Positions 10,861-21,744 of a DNA stretch of 64,000 nt are shown here, in pieces. The notes under the pieces are model-generated. The model saw only the letters and a program-made list of their open reading frames with translations. It was not told where the DNA came from and did no database searches. The stretch lies in assembly GCA_025357915.1 (NCBI GenBank), contig JANYLH010000008.1:26475-90474 (forward strand), given 5' to 3'. Positions within the stretch are counted from its first letter, which is position 1, and each line of letters starts with the position of its first letter. This DNA is from Gammaproteobacteria bacterium (GTDB taxonomy: Bacteria; Pseudomonadota; Gammaproteobacteria; Steroidobacterales; Steroidobacteraceae). Position numbers and translations under genes: made by a program.

Positions 10861-10887
10861 GCCATATGAGGTGCAGCCCCATATGGC
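10861..10887. promoter_or_regulatory. Inverted repeat, candidate operator upstream of prpB
   Basis: GCCATATG-N11-CATATGGC, perfect 8-bp arms, about 45 bp upstream of the prpB ATG in a divergent intergenic region. Confidence 0.5.
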
Positions 10888-10931
10888 AGACTTTGCCCAA
10901 TCCATGAGTTCCAATGGGAAGGGACCGTCCG

Positions 10932-11819
10932 ATGACTGACCCAGCCAGCGCCGGCGCGCGATTCAGGGCAGCGGTGCGTGACGAGCGGCCGCTCCAGGTT
11001 GCGGGCGCCATCAACGCCTACGCGGCACGCATGGCCGAGGCCGTGGGTTTCAGGGCGCTGTACCTGTCGGGCGGCGGGGTAGCGGCGAACTCGCTCGGCA
11101 TGCCCGACCTCGGCATCAGCAATCCCGAGGACCTGCTCACCGACATCCGCCGCATCACCGATGCCACCACCGTGCCGCTCCTGGTCGACGCCGACACCGG
11201 CTGGGGCGGAGCGTTCAATATCGCGCGCACGGTGCGTGCCTTCATCAAGGCCGGTGCGGCGGGTCTGCACATCGAGGACCAGGTCCAGGCCAAGCGCTGC
11301 GGTCACCGACCGGGCAAGGAAATCGTTTCCCGCGGGGAAATGGTCGATCGCGTCAAGGCTGCCGTGGATGCGCGCACCGACGCGCACTTCGTGATCATGG
11401 CGCGCACCGACGCGCTCGCTGCCGAAGGGCTCGACAGCGCCATTGAACGCGCGCAGGCCTGCATCGAGGCCGGGGCGGACATGATCTTCCCGGAAGCGGT
11501 GACCGAGCTGGCGATGTACCGGCGCATCAAGGATGCGGTGCAGGTGCCGATCCTCGCCAACATCACGGAATTCGGCCAGACGCCGCTCTTTACGCGCGCC
11601 GAGCTCGGTTCCGCAGGGGTCGATATAGCGCTCTATTGCTGCTCGGCCTACCGGGCGATGAACGCCGCCGCCCTGAAGACCTACGAGATCATTCGCAGCA
11701 CCGGCAGCCAGCGCGAGGCGCTGCCGCTGATGCAGACGCGCGAAGAACTGTATCGCTATCTCGACTATCACGCCTACGAGCGCAAACTCGATGAGCTGTT
11801 CGCGGCCGGCAGGAAGTGA
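10932..11819 (+). CDS. prpB: Methylisocitrate lyase
   Basis: [56 protein letters not shown]. Confidence 0.96.
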   Translation: MTDPASAGARFRAAVRDERPLQVAGAINAYAARMAEAVGFRALYLSGGGVAANSLGMPDLGISNPEDLLTDIRRITDATTVPLLVDADTGWGGAFNIARTVRAFIKAGAAGLHIEDQVQAKRCGHRPGKEIVSRGEMVDRVKAAVDARTDAHFVIMARTDALAAEGLDSAIERAQACIEAGADMIFPEAVTELAMYRRIKDAVQVPILANITEFGQTPLFTRAELGSAGVDIALYCCSAYRAMNAAALKTYEIIRSTGSQREALPLMQTREELYRYLDYHAYERKLDELFAAGRK

Positions 11820-12973
11820 GCGAGCCGGCTTTAAACGTGGGCAACAGGCCCAAGAAATCGGTGGCGCTTTCCGGCGTCGTCGCCGGCAACACGGCGCTGT
11901 GCACCGTTGGGCGCAGCGGCAATGACCTGCACTACCGCGGCTACGACATCCTGGAAATCGCCGACGCCTGCGAGTTCGAGGAGATCGCCTGCCTGCTGAT
12001 TCACGGCAAGCTGCCCAACCGCGCGGAACTGGCGGCCTACCGGCGCAAGCTCCAGGCGCGGCGTGGCCTGCCCCCTGCGCTCCGCAGCGTGCTGGAGCTC
12101 CTTCCGGCCGCGACCCACCCCATGGACGTGATGCGCACAGCGGTCTCGGCGCTCGGCTGCCTGGAGCCCGAGAGCAGCGATCACCATGACGATGGCGCCC
12201 GGGACCTCATCGACCGGCTGGTGGCCTGCCTCGGCTCGGCCCTGTGCTACTGGCACCATTTCAGCCACCACGGCCGGCGCATCGATGTGGAAACGGGCGA
12301 CGAATCAGTGGGCGGGCACTTCCTGCACCTGCTGCACCAGCAGCCGCCGCCGGCCGAATGGGTGCGGGCGATGCACACCTCGCTGATCCTTTATGCCGAG
12401 CACGAATTCAACGCCAGCACCTTTGCGGCGCGGGTCATTGCTGGCACCGGCGCCGATCTCTACTCGGCCGTCACCGGGGCGATCGGCGCGCTGCGCGGTC
12501 CGAAGCATGGCGGCGCCAACGAAGTCGCGCTGGAGATCCAGCAACGCTACCGGACGCCCGATGAAGCCGAGGCCGATATCCGCGCCCGCGTCGCCAACCG
12601 CGAGGTGATCATCGGTTTTGGCCATCCGGTCTACACGATTTCCGATCCACGCAACGAGGTCATCAAGCGCGTCGCGTACCGGCTTTCGGAAAGCAGCGGG
12701 GACTGGCGCATGTTTCGCGTCGCCGAGCGGCTCGAGGCGGTCATGGCCGAGGTCAAGAAGATGTTCCCGAACCTCGACTGGTTCAGCGCCGTCAGTTATC
12801 ACGCCATGGGTGTGCCGACCGCGATGTTCACGCCCCTGTTCGTCATATCGCGGACCACCGGCTGGGGCGCGCATATCATCGAGCAGCGGCAGGACGGCAA
12901 GATCATCCGCCCGAGCGCCAACTACACCGGGCCGGAAGACGAGAAGTTCCTGCCGCTCGACCAGCGGGTGTAA
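11816..12973 (+). CDS. prpC: 2-methylcitrate synthase
   Basis: GLRYRGYDI-type citrate synthase motif, [31 protein letters not shown] overlap with prpB. Confidence 0.95.
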   Translation: MSEPALNVGNRPKKSVALSGVVAGNTALCTVGRSGNDLHYRGYDILEIADACEFEEIACLLIHGKLPNRAELAAYRRKLQARRGLPPALRSVLELLPAATHPMDVMRTAVSALGCLEPESSDHHDDGARDLIDRLVACLGSALCYWHHFSHHGRRIDVETGDESVGGHFLHLLHQQPPPAEWVRAMHTSLILYAEHEFNASTFAARVIAGTGADLYSAVTGAIGALRGPKHGGANEVALEIQQRYRTPDEAEADIRARVANREVIIGFGHPVYTISDPRNEVIKRVAYRLSESSGDWRMFRVAERLEAVMAEVKKMFPNLDWFSAVSYHAMGVPTAMFTPLFVISRTTGWGAHIIEQRQDGKIIRPSANYTGPEDEKFLPLDQRV

Positions 12974-12979
12974 CCGGAC

Positions 12980-14440
12980 ATGAGCGGTCACGATTTCAAG
13001 TCCTCGAGGCGCCCGGACCCCGACCCGCTGCTGGTCGGGATCGCTCGTTACGCGCGCGACGCGGCGATCGACAGCGCCGTCGCCTATGACACCGCGCGCT
13101 ACTGCCTGAAGGACACGCTCGCCTGCGGCCTCCAGGCGCTCAGGTACCCGGCCTGCACGCGGCTTCTCGGACCCGTGGTGCCCGGTGCGACGCTCGCGGG
13201 CGGCGCGCGCGTACCCGGGCTCGACTACGAGCTCGAGCCCGTCCAGGCGGCCTTCAACATCGGCGCGATGGTGCGCTGGCTCGATTTCAACGACACCTGG
13301 CTAGCGGCGGAGTGGGGGCACCCCTCGGACAATCTCGGCGCCATTCTCGCGGTCGCCGACTACCTCGCGCGCCGGAGCGGCGGCGGCGCCACGCGGGCGC
13401 CTGCGCTCACGGTGCGCGACGTGCTGACCGCGATGATCAAGGCGCACGAGATTCAGGGGGTGCTGGCGCTTGAGAACAGCTTCAACCGCGTCGGGCTCGA
13501 CCACGTGCTGCTGGTGCGCGTGGCATCGACCGCAGTGGCGACCGCCATGCTGGGCGGGAGTCTCGAGCAGGTCATCAACGCCGTCTCCAATGCCTGGCTC
13601 GACGGCGGCGCGCTGCGCACCTACCGCCACGCGCCCAATACCGGCTCGCGCAAGAGCTGGGCGGCCGGTGATGCCACGGCGCGGGCAGTGCGGCACGCGC
13701 TGATCGCGCTCACCGGCGAGATGGGCTACCCCTCGGCGCTCACCGCGCCGGTGTGGGGCTTCCAGGACGTGCTGTTCAAGGGCAAACCGCTGGTCGCGCC
13801 GCAGCCCTTCGGCAGCTACGTCATGGAAAACGTACTGTTCAAGATCAGCTACCCGGCGGAATTCCATGCGCAGACCGCGGTGGAATGCGCGCTGCAGCTG
13901 CACCCGCAGGTCCGTGACCGAATTGCCGGCATCGAGCGCGTCGTCATAGAGACCCAGGAGCCGGGCATGCGGATCATCGACAAGACCGGTCCGCTCGCCA
14001 ACCCGGCCGACCGCGACCACTGCATCCAATACATGAGCGCAGTGCCGTTGATCTTTGGGCGCCTGAGCGCCGCCGACTATGAGGACGTCGTGGCGGCGGA
14101 CCCCAGGGTCGACGCCTTGCGCGCGAGGATGCAGGTCAGGGAGAATGCCACCTTCACCGCCGAGTACTATGAGCGTGAAAAGCGCTATATCGGCAATGCC
14201 ATGCAGGTGTTCTTCAAGGATGGCACCGCCACGGAACGTGTGCAGGTAGACTATCCCGTGGGTCACCGCCGGCGGCGGGCCGAGGGCGAGCCGCTGCTGG
14301 TGGCCAAGTTCGAGGCCAGCGTGCAGGCGCACTATGGTGCCGTGCAGGCGCAGCGCATCGTGACCCGCTTCGCCGACGCCACTGCGCTCGATGGCCTGCG
14401 CGTCGATGAAATGATGAGCCTGCTGGTCAAGTCGGATTAA
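12980..14440 (+). CDS. prpD: 2-methylcitrate dehydratase
   Basis: MmgE/PrpD family: [47 protein letters not shown]. Confidence 0.95.
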   Translation: MSGHDFKSSRRPDPDPLLVGIARYARDAAIDSAVAYDTARYCLKDTLACGLQALRYPACTRLLGPVVPGATLAGGARVPGLDYELEPVQAAFNIGAMVRWLDFNDTWLAAEWGHPSDNLGAILAVADYLARRSGGGATRAPALTVRDVLTAMIKAHEIQGVLALENSFNRVGLDHVLLVRVASTAVATAMLGGSLEQVINAVSNAWLDGGALRTYRHAPNTGSRKSWAAGDATARAVRHALIALTGEMGYPSALTAPVWGFQDVLFKGKPLVAPQPFGSYVMENVLFKISYPAEFHAQTAVECALQLHPQVRDRIAGIERVVIETQEPGMRIIDKTGPLANPADRDHCIQYMSAVPLIFGRLSAADYEDVVAADPRVDALRARMQVRENATFTAEYYEREKRYIGNAMQVFFKDGTATERVQVDYPVGHRRRRAEGEPLLVAKFEASVQAHYGAVQAQRIVTRFADATALDGLRVDEMMSLLVKSD

Positions 14441-14458
14441 AGACGGAGATATCGCGGC

Positions 14459-15208
14459 ATGAAGATCCTGGTCGGCGTCAAGCGCGTGGTCGATTACAAC
14501 GTTCGCGTCCGGGTCAAGCCCGACGGGAGCGGTGTGGCGCTCGATGGCGTCAAGATGAGCATCAATCCATTCGATGAGATCGCACTCGAAGAGGCGCTGC
14601 GTATCCGCGAACGCGGTCAGGCCACCGAGGTCATCGCCGTGGCGATCGGCCCCGAGGAGGTGCAGACCCAACTGCGCAGTGCGCTCGCCATGGGCGCCGA
14701 TCGCGCGATCCTGGTGAAGTGCGACGCGGCGGTCGAGCCGCGCGATGTGGCCCGCACGCTGCTGGCGGTCATCGGGCAGGAGGGGATCGGGCTGGCCATA
14801 CTCGGCAAGCAGGCGATCGACGACGACGCGGGGCAGACCGGGCAGATGCTCGCCGCGCTGTGGGACCGGCCGCAGGTGAGCTTTGCCTCGAAAATTGATA
14901 TCAAGGACGGCGTCGCGGTCGCCATGCGCGAGGTCGACAGCGGCATCGAGACGATCGAGGTCGATCTTCCGGCGGTGATCACCAGCGACCTGCGCCTGAA
15001 CGAGCCTCGCTACATCAAGCTGCCCGACATCATGAAGGCGAAGAAAAAACCACTGGCGATCACCGACATGGCGACACTCGGTGTGAGCCTCGCCCCGCAG
15101 TTCAAGGTGCTGAAGACCGACGCGCCACCACAGCGCGCGCGTGGCATCATGGTCAAGGACGTTCCCGAACTGGTGGCGGAACTGAAGAAGCGCGGAGTGC
15201 TGTCATGA
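14459..15208 (+). CDS. etfB: Electron transfer flavoprotein beta subunit
   Basis: MKILVGVKRVVDYNVRVRVKPDGSGV, MSINPFDEIALEEALRI. Confidence 0.96.
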   Translation: MKILVGVKRVVDYNVRVRVKPDGSGVALDGVKMSINPFDEIALEEALRIRERGQATEVIAVAIGPEEVQTQLRSALAMGADRAILVKCDAAVEPRDVARTLLAVIGQEGIGLAILGKQAIDDDAGQTGQMLAALWDRPQVSFASKIDIKDGVAVAMREVDSGIETIEVDLPAVITSDLRLNEPRYIKLPDIMKAKKKPLAITDMATLGVSLAPQFKVLKTDAPPQRARGIMVKDVPELVAELKKRGVLS

Positions 15209-16146
15209 GCAGGGTGCTGATTATTGCCGATCACGACGGCAAGCGGCTTGGCGGCGGCGCGGCGCGGTGCGTCACGGCAGCCGGCAAGCTCGGCGCCGCG
15301 GAAATTCATCTCGCGGTGCTGGCGTCCCCGGGCGGCCCGATCGCGGCCGAGGCGGCGCAGATCACCGGCGTGAGCAAAGTGCTGGTGGTGGAGCGTGCCG
15401 AGAACGCACACCCGCTCGCCGCCGTGCTCGCCCCGCAGGTCGTCAAGCTCGCTGCCGGCTACGAATACGTGCTCGCGGCTTCCAACACCTTCGGCAAGGA
15501 CCTGCTGCCGCGCGTCGCCGGGTTGCTGGGCGTTGGGCAGGTGAGCGACCTGATGTCCGTGGAAGGGCCGCATACCTTCAAGCGGCCGATCTACGCGGGC
15601 AACGCCATCATCACCGTCGAGTCGCCCGCCGACGTGAAACTGGTGGCGACGGTCCGCACCGCTTCGTTCGCGGCCGCAGCGGGCGGCGGCAGCGCACCGA
15701 TCGAAGTGGTGGGCACTGAGGCCGCGTTGCCGGCGCACACGCGCTTCGTAAGCCTCAACGCCGCCAACAACGATCGCCCGGAACTGCAGTCGGCGCCGCG
15801 CGTCATCTCCGGTGGCCGGGCACTCGGGAGCGCTGAGAATTTCAAGATCATCTATGCGCTGGCCGATCGCATTGGCGCCGCGGTGGGCGCTTCGCGCGCC
15901 GCGGTCGACGCCGGCTACGTGCCGAGCGACCTGCAGGTGGGGCAGACCGGCAAGATCATCTCCCCGGCGCTGTATGTTGCCATCGGCATCTCGGGCGCGA
16001 TCCAGCATCTCACTGGCATCAAGGATGCGCGCACCATCGTTGCGATCAACAAGGACGCCGAGGCGCCAATCTTTGAAGTGGCGGATGTTGGACTGATCGG
16101 CGACCTGTTCAAGATCGTGCCTGAGCTGACCGCGCTGCTGGGGTAG
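15205..16146 (+). CDS. etfA: Electron transfer flavoprotein alpha subunit
   Basis: C-terminal FAD motif [44 protein letters not shown] overlap with etfB. Confidence 0.96.
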   Translation: MSRVLIIADHDGKRLGGGAARCVTAAGKLGAAEIHLAVLASPGGPIAAEAAQITGVSKVLVVERAENAHPLAAVLAPQVVKLAAGYEYVLAASNTFGKDLLPRVAGLLGVGQVSDLMSVEGPHTFKRPIYAGNAIITVESPADVKLVATVRTASFAAAAGGGSAPIEVVGTEAALPAHTRFVSLNAANNDRPELQSAPRVISGGRALGSAENFKIIYALADRIGAAVGASRAAVDAGYVPSDLQVGQTGKIISPALYVAIGISGAIQHLTGIKDARTIVAINKDAEAPIFEVADVGLIGDLFKIVPELTALLG

Positions 16147-16153
16147 CGAGGGC

Positions 16154-17806
16154 CTACAGATCGGCGCTGCTCAGGCTCCGGTCTGCGTGTGCCCACTCAG
16201 TCTTGAACTGTTGATCGGTGTTCGCCGCTTCCGCTTCCAGGCCCAGTGCCCGCTGCGCGGCCGCCAGGCCGAACAGGGCGCGCGCGTCATGCGGCGTGCG
16301 TTGGAGACAGGCAGCAAAGACGCTGGCCGCCTCCGCCGCGGCGCCAGTCCGCAGCAGCATGCCGCCCAGCGACTCGCGCAAGGGGAAATACCAGGGTGGC
16401 GGCTCGCCGTAGGGGCCGCGATCCTGCGCAGTGACGGCGGCGCGCAATGCGGCGATCGCTCCGGCATTGTCGCCGCCCGCGGCAAGTAACCGCGCCTCCA
16501 GGACCTGCGACGCGATGGCCAGGATGGTCGCCTGGTAGCCCGCCTCGAGCTTGTCGGTCGAATGCGCGACGTCAAGCTGGCCCGCCACGTACTCGGGACG
16601 CGCGGGCGCCTTGGCCTGCTCGGCACGCAGCGCTGCGAGTTCCTCCTGCGCGCGCGCCGGGCGCGCAGTAGCCGCCAGCGCCAGGCCGCGCGTGTAGTGC
16701 CAGAAGCCTTTCACGAAATGCGGATCCGGACCGTCGGGCTTCTTGTCCAGGGCTGGCTCGGGAAAGGTGAGCAGCTCGTCCCACTGGCCAAACCGGGCCA
16801 GCACCTCCAGGACACTGGTCGGGTCATGGTTCAGCTGCTGGTCGTCCAGCGCCGCGCTGTGCGCCAGCGCGTAGTTGCCCTGCATGCCCAACGCGTAGGA
16901 CAGGAAATTCAGGCAGTGCCCGCAGGCCCCGGTCTGGCTTGGCTGTTCGCTGTGCCGATAGTCGAGCGCCTCGTGCACCGCGTGGTGATTCGCCTCCGCG
17001 CCGGCCTGCCAGTCGCCAACCCGCAGGTAGATGTGCGCGGGCATGTGCACCAGGTGTGCGGCCGCGGGCTCCATGGGCAGGCTCGCGAGGCGGTGCGCCA
17101 CGGCCAGCGCACGCGTGGGGTCAGGGCCGGCTTCGGCCGCGTGGATGTAGAAATGCAGCAGCCCGATGTGATTGGGGTGTCGGCGCAGACCCGACTCCAG
17201 CACGGCGAGCAACTTTTCTGTCCCGGGTTCCGGCTGCCCGTCGCTCGTCCACAGGCGCCACGGCCGCAGGTCCATCGCACTTTCTGCATACAGTGCGGTG
17301 GCATCGGCGTCGTCAGGATGGCGGTCGATCAGCGACTGCATGGCATCCCGATAGGCGATGGCCTGCTGGTCGAAATCCGGATGGTCTGCCGTTGAATAAC
17401 GGGTCGCCAGCGCCTCGATGTATTCGCGCTCGATCGCGCTGCCGTGTTCGCCAAGCAGGCTCCGCGCCCGCGCGATCGCTTCCGCTGCGCGGTGACTCCC
17501 ATCGATCGTGGGTTGCGTGTTGATGTTGGGACCGAGGGCCAGGGCGATGCCCCACCACGCCATGGCGAGTGCAGGGTCGAGCCGCGCCGCCTGGCGAAAC
17601 GCTTGCTCCGCCTCCGCGTTCTGGTAGGCGAAAACCAGGGTCAGGCCGCGGTCAAAGGCGTGCTGGGCATCGCTCACCTGGGTGGCAACCGGGTGGTGTA
17701 CGTAGGTGTAGGGAGAAGTGGGCGTTTCAGCCGGGCCAGCCGTCGCCGCTACCGGCGCGGCCACCAACGCCAGCCACGAAACCACGGACCAAACGGGTTG
17801 CTTCAT
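16154..17806 (-). CDS. Secreted/periplasmic tetratricopeptide-repeat protein
   Basis: Signal peptide [29 protein letters not shown]-like helices ([27 protein letters not shown]). Confidence 0.8.
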   Translation of the reverse strand: MKQPVWSVVSWLALVAAPVAATAGPAETPTSPYTYVHHPVATQVSDAQHAFDRGLTLVFAYQNAEAEQAFRQAARLDPALAMAWWGIALALGPNINTQPTIDGSHRAAEAIARARSLLGEHGSAIEREYIEALATRYSTADHPDFDQQAIAYRDAMQSLIDRHPDDADATALYAESAMDLRPWRLWTSDGQPEPGTEKLLAVLESGLRRHPNHIGLLHFYIHAAEAGPDPTRALAVAHRLASLPMEPAAAHLVHMPAHIYLRVGDWQAGAEANHHAVHEALDYRHSEQPSQTGACGHCLNFLSYALGMQGNYALAHSAALDDQQLNHDPTSVLEVLARFGQWDELLTFPEPALDKKPDGPDPHFVKGFWHYTRGLALAATARPARAQEELAALRAEQAKAPARPEYVAGQLDVAHSTDKLEAGYQATILAIASQVLEARLLAAGGDNAGAIAALRAAVTAQDRGPYGEPPPWYFPLRESLGGMLLRTGAAAEAASVFAACLQRTPHDARALFGLAAAQRALGLEAEAANTDQQFKTEWAHADRSLSSADL

Positions 17807-17959
17807 TGCTTCGTCCTCGAGCCTTGCGCCTGGTGTGACGGATTGTTGTTCAAACCCCTTGCATGATGATCCTAACGCACTGCGCCCCCATGAGGCATAG
17901 TATGTGCATTGACCCGCCGGCTGCCTGGAGCCGCGGGGGACCATCTGGAGAACCACACC

Positions 17960-18283
17960 GTGATATTTTTCCTGGCGCTGATTCCGGCGACGATGCTCAC
18001 GATCGCCGGTTACGCGGTGATCTATCTGGCCAACCGCTCGGAAGGCGGGCTCAAGGCCTTTGGCAAGTACCTGGGTTTCTGGGCGTTCACGCTGGCGGCA
18101 CTGGTCCTGCTCGGTTCGTTCCTGTGCGCCGCGCGCTGTGGCGGACACATGCACGGCATGATGATGCACGGTTACGCGGGTGATATGCCGCCATGGCACC
18201 CGCCACTGCCGGAGGCCGGACCGCAGGACGCACCAGTCCCGCCTGCGGCTGCGCCGCCATCCGGGCTTGTCCCGCCCAAATAG
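17960..18283 (+). CDS. Small membrane protein of unknown function, Met/His-rich and Pro-rich tail
   Basis: VIFFLALIPATMLTIAGYAVIYLANRSEGGLKAFGKYLGFWAFTLAALVLLGSFLCAARCGGHMHGMMMHG; two TM helices; GTG start inferred. Confidence 0.55.
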   Translation: MIFFLALIPATMLTIAGYAVIYLANRSEGGLKAFGKYLGFWAFTLAALVLLGSFLCAARCGGHMHGMMMHGYAGDMPPWHPPLPEAGPQDAPVPPAAAPPSGLVPPK

Positions 18284-18678
18284 GTGCGGGTGGTTCTTAC
18301 CCGGGAGCCGAGCGAGCCACTCTGGAATACCTGGGCAGTCCTGGGCTCAAACTTCATGTAGATTTTCCGGGGCGCTGTCGGGAAGTATTTGTAGAGTGCC
18401 GGGCACAGCCAGCCCTCCAGGCCGAGTTCACCATCGTAGTACCAGTTGCCGTCCATTTCGGCACGTCGCCATTCCAGCATGGTCGTGAAACCAGGGAACG
18501 GCGTTTCGGAGAACAACAGGCGGAAACCGCGTTCGGCGTCCGGTATGGCGGCCGCATGCCGCTCAATGATCACGTCCGCCCCGGCGACAAAGGGTTCCTG
18601 CACCAGGCCCGTGTTCTCATCGTCGAAGACCCAGAATCCCTGGTGCTTGTAGGGGAAGATCGCGGTCAGGGCGTTCAT
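18172..18678 (-). CDS. DUF6717-like protein
   Basis: MNALTAIFPYKHQGFWVFDDENTGLVQEPFVAGAD...GFRLLFSETPFPG...NWYYDGELGLEGWLCPALYKYF; C-terminal ~40 aa is low complexity and antisense to the neighbour. Confidence 0.65.
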   Translation of the reverse strand: MNALTAIFPYKHQGFWVFDDENTGLVQEPFVAGADVIIERHAAAIPDAERGFRLLFSETPFPGFTTMLEWRRAEMDGNWYYDGELGLEGWLCPALYKYFPTAPRKIYMKFEPRTAQVFQSGSLGSRVRTTRTYLGGTSPDGGAAAGGTGASCGPASGSGGCHGGISPA

Positions 18679-18715
18679 GTCAGTGGTCCCGCGCCGGCAT
18701 CGCAGCGCGGCCTTG

Positions 18716-18745
18716 ATTGTAGCCGCGCATTCGCCGCTGCGTCAG
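18716..18745 (-). promoter_or_regulatory. Sigma70-like promoter for the DUF6717 gene
   Basis: On minus strand CTGACG-N18-TACAAT about 40 nt upstream of the start codon. Confidence 0.35.
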
Positions 18746-18840
18746 GCGTGGGCGATAGTAAACTGTCTTGTGGCGCTGGCCGCCGGAGCAGGTCCGCCGC
18801 GCTGGATCGCAAGGCGTGAGCCGCTGCCCAGCCGAAACCG

Positions 18841-19506
18841 ATGAAACTGGTCCTCATAAGTGACACGCATGGCCGGCACGGACAGCTCGGAACTCTCGCG
18901 GGCGACGTGCTCATCCACTGCGGAGACAGCAGTGACGGGTTCAAGCGCGACCCTGCGGATGTCGAGCGGCTCGATCAGTGGTTTGCGCAGCAGGAATTTG
19001 GGCTGATCCTCTGCATCGGCGGCAATCATGATTTCGAGATCCAGCGTCGCGCGCGGCAGTCCGCGCCGGTCTTCGAAAACGCCTTGTACCTGCAGGACAC
19101 GGCTGTGACGTACGAGGGTGTGGTGTTCTACGGCGCGCCGTGGACGCCCGACCTGCCGGGCTGGGCGTTTTACCTGCCGCCGGAGGAATTCCGCAATGCC
19201 TGGGCCAGGATCCCCGCAACTACCGATGTGCTCATTACCCACATCGGCCCCTGCGGCATCCTTGACCGCAATCGGTCCGGCAGATCTTTCGGCTGCCCGG
19301 AGCTGCTCGCCAGGCTGGCGGTGGTTCGGCCGAGGGTCCACGCGTTTGGCCACAATCACGCGTCCGCCGGCGCCGTGACTATTGATGGGACGCTGCACGT
19401 GAACGCGGCAATGGCGGACAGCCGCTACGAGATCTGCCGGGAGCCCTTCGTGATTGATTTCGATCCGACCTCCAGGCAACCGCCGGCGCCGCCATGTGGA
19501 AGCTGA
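18841..19506 (+). CDS. Calcineurin-like metallophosphoesterase (MPPED-like)
   Basis: MKLVLISDTHGRH...GDVLIHCGDSS...GGNHDFE...GHNHAS metal-binding motifs. Confidence 0.92.
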   Translation: MKLVLISDTHGRHGQLGTLAGDVLIHCGDSSDGFKRDPADVERLDQWFAQQEFGLILCIGGNHDFEIQRRARQSAPVFENALYLQDTAVTYEGVVFYGAPWTPDLPGWAFYLPPEEFRNAWARIPATTDVLITHIGPCGILDRNRSGRSFGCPELLARLAVVRPRVHAFGHNHASAGAVTIDGTLHVNAAMADSRYEICREPFVIDFDPTSRQPPAPPCGS

Positions 19507-20129
19507 ACACCCATCCGGTGGGTGCGTCGTCAACTGTCGCGGTATCTGTGCTGGCCGGCAATGCGCCCATGGCCTGCAAGGACGTGTTGCGTGAATGGCG
19601 CGTCAACGATCTCTTTTGCCGCTTCTGGCTCACCGCTCTCAGGGACGTGCCGTACGAGGCCTACTGCTGGGAAACACCACCCTGGACGCGCGCGACCCTC
19701 GCCCGGCCATTCGAGTGCGTATTCGTGGAGAGCCCGGGATTGGCCCGCGTACCGGCCGACCCGGTGCCGTTTGCACGCTGGTTTCAGGATCCTTCTACAG
19801 AGTCGACTGCAGTCTTCGAGAACCTGGGGCGTGACGCGCTGCTGGTGGCGCCGCGGCCGGAGAACACCCGAACCGATTACGCCCACCTGGCGTCATTCTC
19901 GAGGTCGGCGCCCGATATGCAGGCTGCCGGGTTGTGGTCGGCGGTGGCGCGGGGCATCGAGGAGCGCGTCGGGACGGTGCCGGTCTGGGTCAGCACGGCC
20001 GGTCTGGGCGTCTACTGGCTGCATGTGCGCATCGATTCGCGTCCGAAATATTATCGGCATCGCGCTTACGCCTCGCCTGATTTCTGGAAAGATCGACCAT
20101 GGTCGGGGCTGGCCAGTGGAGCTGCGTGA
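19494..20129 (+). CDS. Conserved hypothetical protein, possibly DUF6940
   Basis: Intact 211-aa ORF overlapping the upstream gene by 13 bp; family name from memory of [27 protein letters not shown]-type sequences, not searched. Confidence 0.55.
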   Translation: MWKLNTHPVGASSTVAVSVLAGNAPMACKDVLREWRVNDLFCRFWLTALRDVPYEAYCWETPPWTRATLARPFECVFVESPGLARVPADPVPFARWFQDPSTESTAVFENLGRDALLVAPRPENTRTDYAHLASFSRSAPDMQAAGLWSAVARGIEERVGTVPVWVSTAGLGVYWLHVRIDSRPKYYRHRAYASPDFWKDRPWSGLASGAA

Positions 20130-20373
20130 CCGGTTTCGCGGTGCGCTGCTCGGCCTGGCCGCTGGCGATGCCGTGGGCACATCCGTGGAGTTCGAACAGC
20201 GCGGCCACTTCGCCCCTGTGACGGACATGACGGGCGGCGGGCCGTTCGCTCTCGCCGCGGCAATCCCGGCGCACTGGCGGGCACTGCTTTCGTTAGGGCC
20301 GGAGATCACGCTCATCGCCGATCGCCTGTTTGCCAGGAACGGCGCGGGCAGTTTGGGCGCAACCCGACTGTAG
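20116..20373 (+). pseudogene. Truncated ADP-ribosylglycohydrolase (DraG/ADPRH-like) N-terminal remnant
   Basis: [47 protein letters not shown] matches the family N-terminus, then diverges; the expected downstream WTDDTxMAL motif is absent in all three forward frames I read up to the next gene. Confidence 0.65.
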
Positions 20374-20442
20374 AGGGAGGGTTGTTAGTAACCTTGCCTG
20401 CGGCCAGCCTGCTATCCTGCCGGCGCGGGGGGGAGTGCGGAC

Positions 20443-21744
20443 ATGCCGGGCGGCGATGGCGGGCTGAAGCAAAGATCCTACTGGGGCGATACGGCTGCGA
20501 TACCGGCTATTGCCCCAGTACCACTCCCATCGCGCGCCGATGTAGTTGTGGTTGGCGGCGGCATTACCGGCCTGTGCGCGGCGCGGGCGCTGGCCGGTCG
20601 CGGTATCAGCGTCGCCGTGCTCGAAACGCACACGATTGGCTGGGGCGCGAGCTCGCGCAACGGCGGCATGGTGCTGACCGGACTGAAGCTGGGTGTAGAC
20701 ACCTTGGTTTCGCGCTACGGCATCGAGCTCGCGCGCAAGCTCTTCAAGGCCTCCGTCGACTCGGTCGATACCGTTGAGAGCATCGTCGCGTCCGAACAGA
20801 TCGATTGCCATTTCGAGCGCCGCGGGCACCTCGCTTTGGCCAGCAAGAGCGATCACTACGCGCAATTCGAACGCGCCGCGGAACTGCTGACGCGCGAGTT
20901 CTCCCACCCGACGCGCCTGGTAGCGCGCGGCGAACTGCGTGCCGAGATTGGCTCGGATATTTACCATGGCGGAATGGTTGACGAGGCGAGCGGCAGCATC
21001 AATCCCGCGCAGTACGTCGCAGGTCTGGCCCGTGTGGCGCGCGTCGCGGGCGCCTCGCTGCACGAGAACGCGCAGGTCGAGCGCCTCGAGCGCCAGGGCC
21101 TGCGCTGGCGAGTGCGCACCGCGTGCGGCGCGATCGATGCCGGAGAAATCCTGATCGCGACCAGCGGCTACACGGGGGCGCTAACGCGGGCGCTGCGGCG
21201 CAAGCTCCTGCCCATCGGTTCATACATCATCGTCACCGAGCCGCTCACCGAGGCGCTGGCCAACGAGATCAGCCCGCGCGGCCGGATGATGTATGACTCG
21301 CGGCACTTCCTCCACTACTTCCGGCTGACCCCCGATCGCCGCCTGCTGTTTGGCGGGCGTGCGCGTTTCGTGCCGGAAAACGAACGCACGGTGCGCGAAA
21401 GCGCGGAGGTACTGCGTCAGGGCATGCTCGAGGTATACCCGCAGCTGCGCTCGGTGCGCATGGAGTATGCCTGGGGTGGCACGCTGGATTTTACCTACGA
21501 CACGATGCCGCACGCCGGCAGCATGGACGGTTACCACTGCGCGCTCGGCTATGCAGGCCACGGCGTGGCGCTGGCGAGCTACCTCGGTACACGGGTCGGT
21601 GAGACGCTGGGGACTTCCGCGCTGGCGTCGATTCCGTTTACGCAACTGTCCTTTCCAGGGGCGCCGCTCGGGCTGCACTCGGGAAGGACGTTGTTCCTGC
21701 GCGCCGCGGCCGCTTGGTACAAGTTTCTCGATCTCGTGGCCTAG
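20443..21744 (+). CDS. FAD-dependent amino acid/amine oxidase (DAO family, PuuB-like)
   Basis: ADVVVVGGGITGLCAARALAGRG, GWGASSRNGGMVLTG, ALGYAGHGVALASYLG. Confidence 0.88.
   Translation: MPGGDGGLKQRSYWGDTAAIPAIAPVPLPSRADVVVVGGGITGLCAARALAGRGISVAVLETHTIGWGASSRNGGMVLTGLKLGVDTLVSRYGIELARKLFKASVDSVDTVESIVASEQIDCHFERRGHLALASKSDHYAQFERAAELLTREFSHPTRLVARGELRAEIGSDIYHGGMVDEASGSINPAQYVAGLARVARVAGASLHENAQVERLERQGLRWRVRTACGAIDAGEILIATSGYTGALTRALRRKLLPIGSYIIVTEPLTEALANEISPRGRMMYDSRHFLHYFRLTPDRRLLFGGRARFVPENERTVRESAEVLRQGMLEVYPQLRSVRMEYAWGGTLDFTYDTMPHAGSMDGYHCALGYAGHGVALASYLGTRVGETLGTSALASIPFTQLSFPGAPLGLHSGRTLFLRAAAAWYKFLDLVA

Noticed and set aside
17960-20373. A phage-defence or toxin-antitoxin system in the orphan-gene patch
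   Set aside because: Phosphoesterase, DUF proteins and an ADPRH remnant are present, but no nuclease, toxin, sensor or antitoxin pair is recognisable; an accessory patch is the most that can be supported.
20293-21063. 256-aa minus-strand ORF overlapping the ADPRH remnant and DAO gene
   Set aside because: Mostly antisense to the DAO-type oxidase, no domains; does not restore the missing ADPRH C-terminus.
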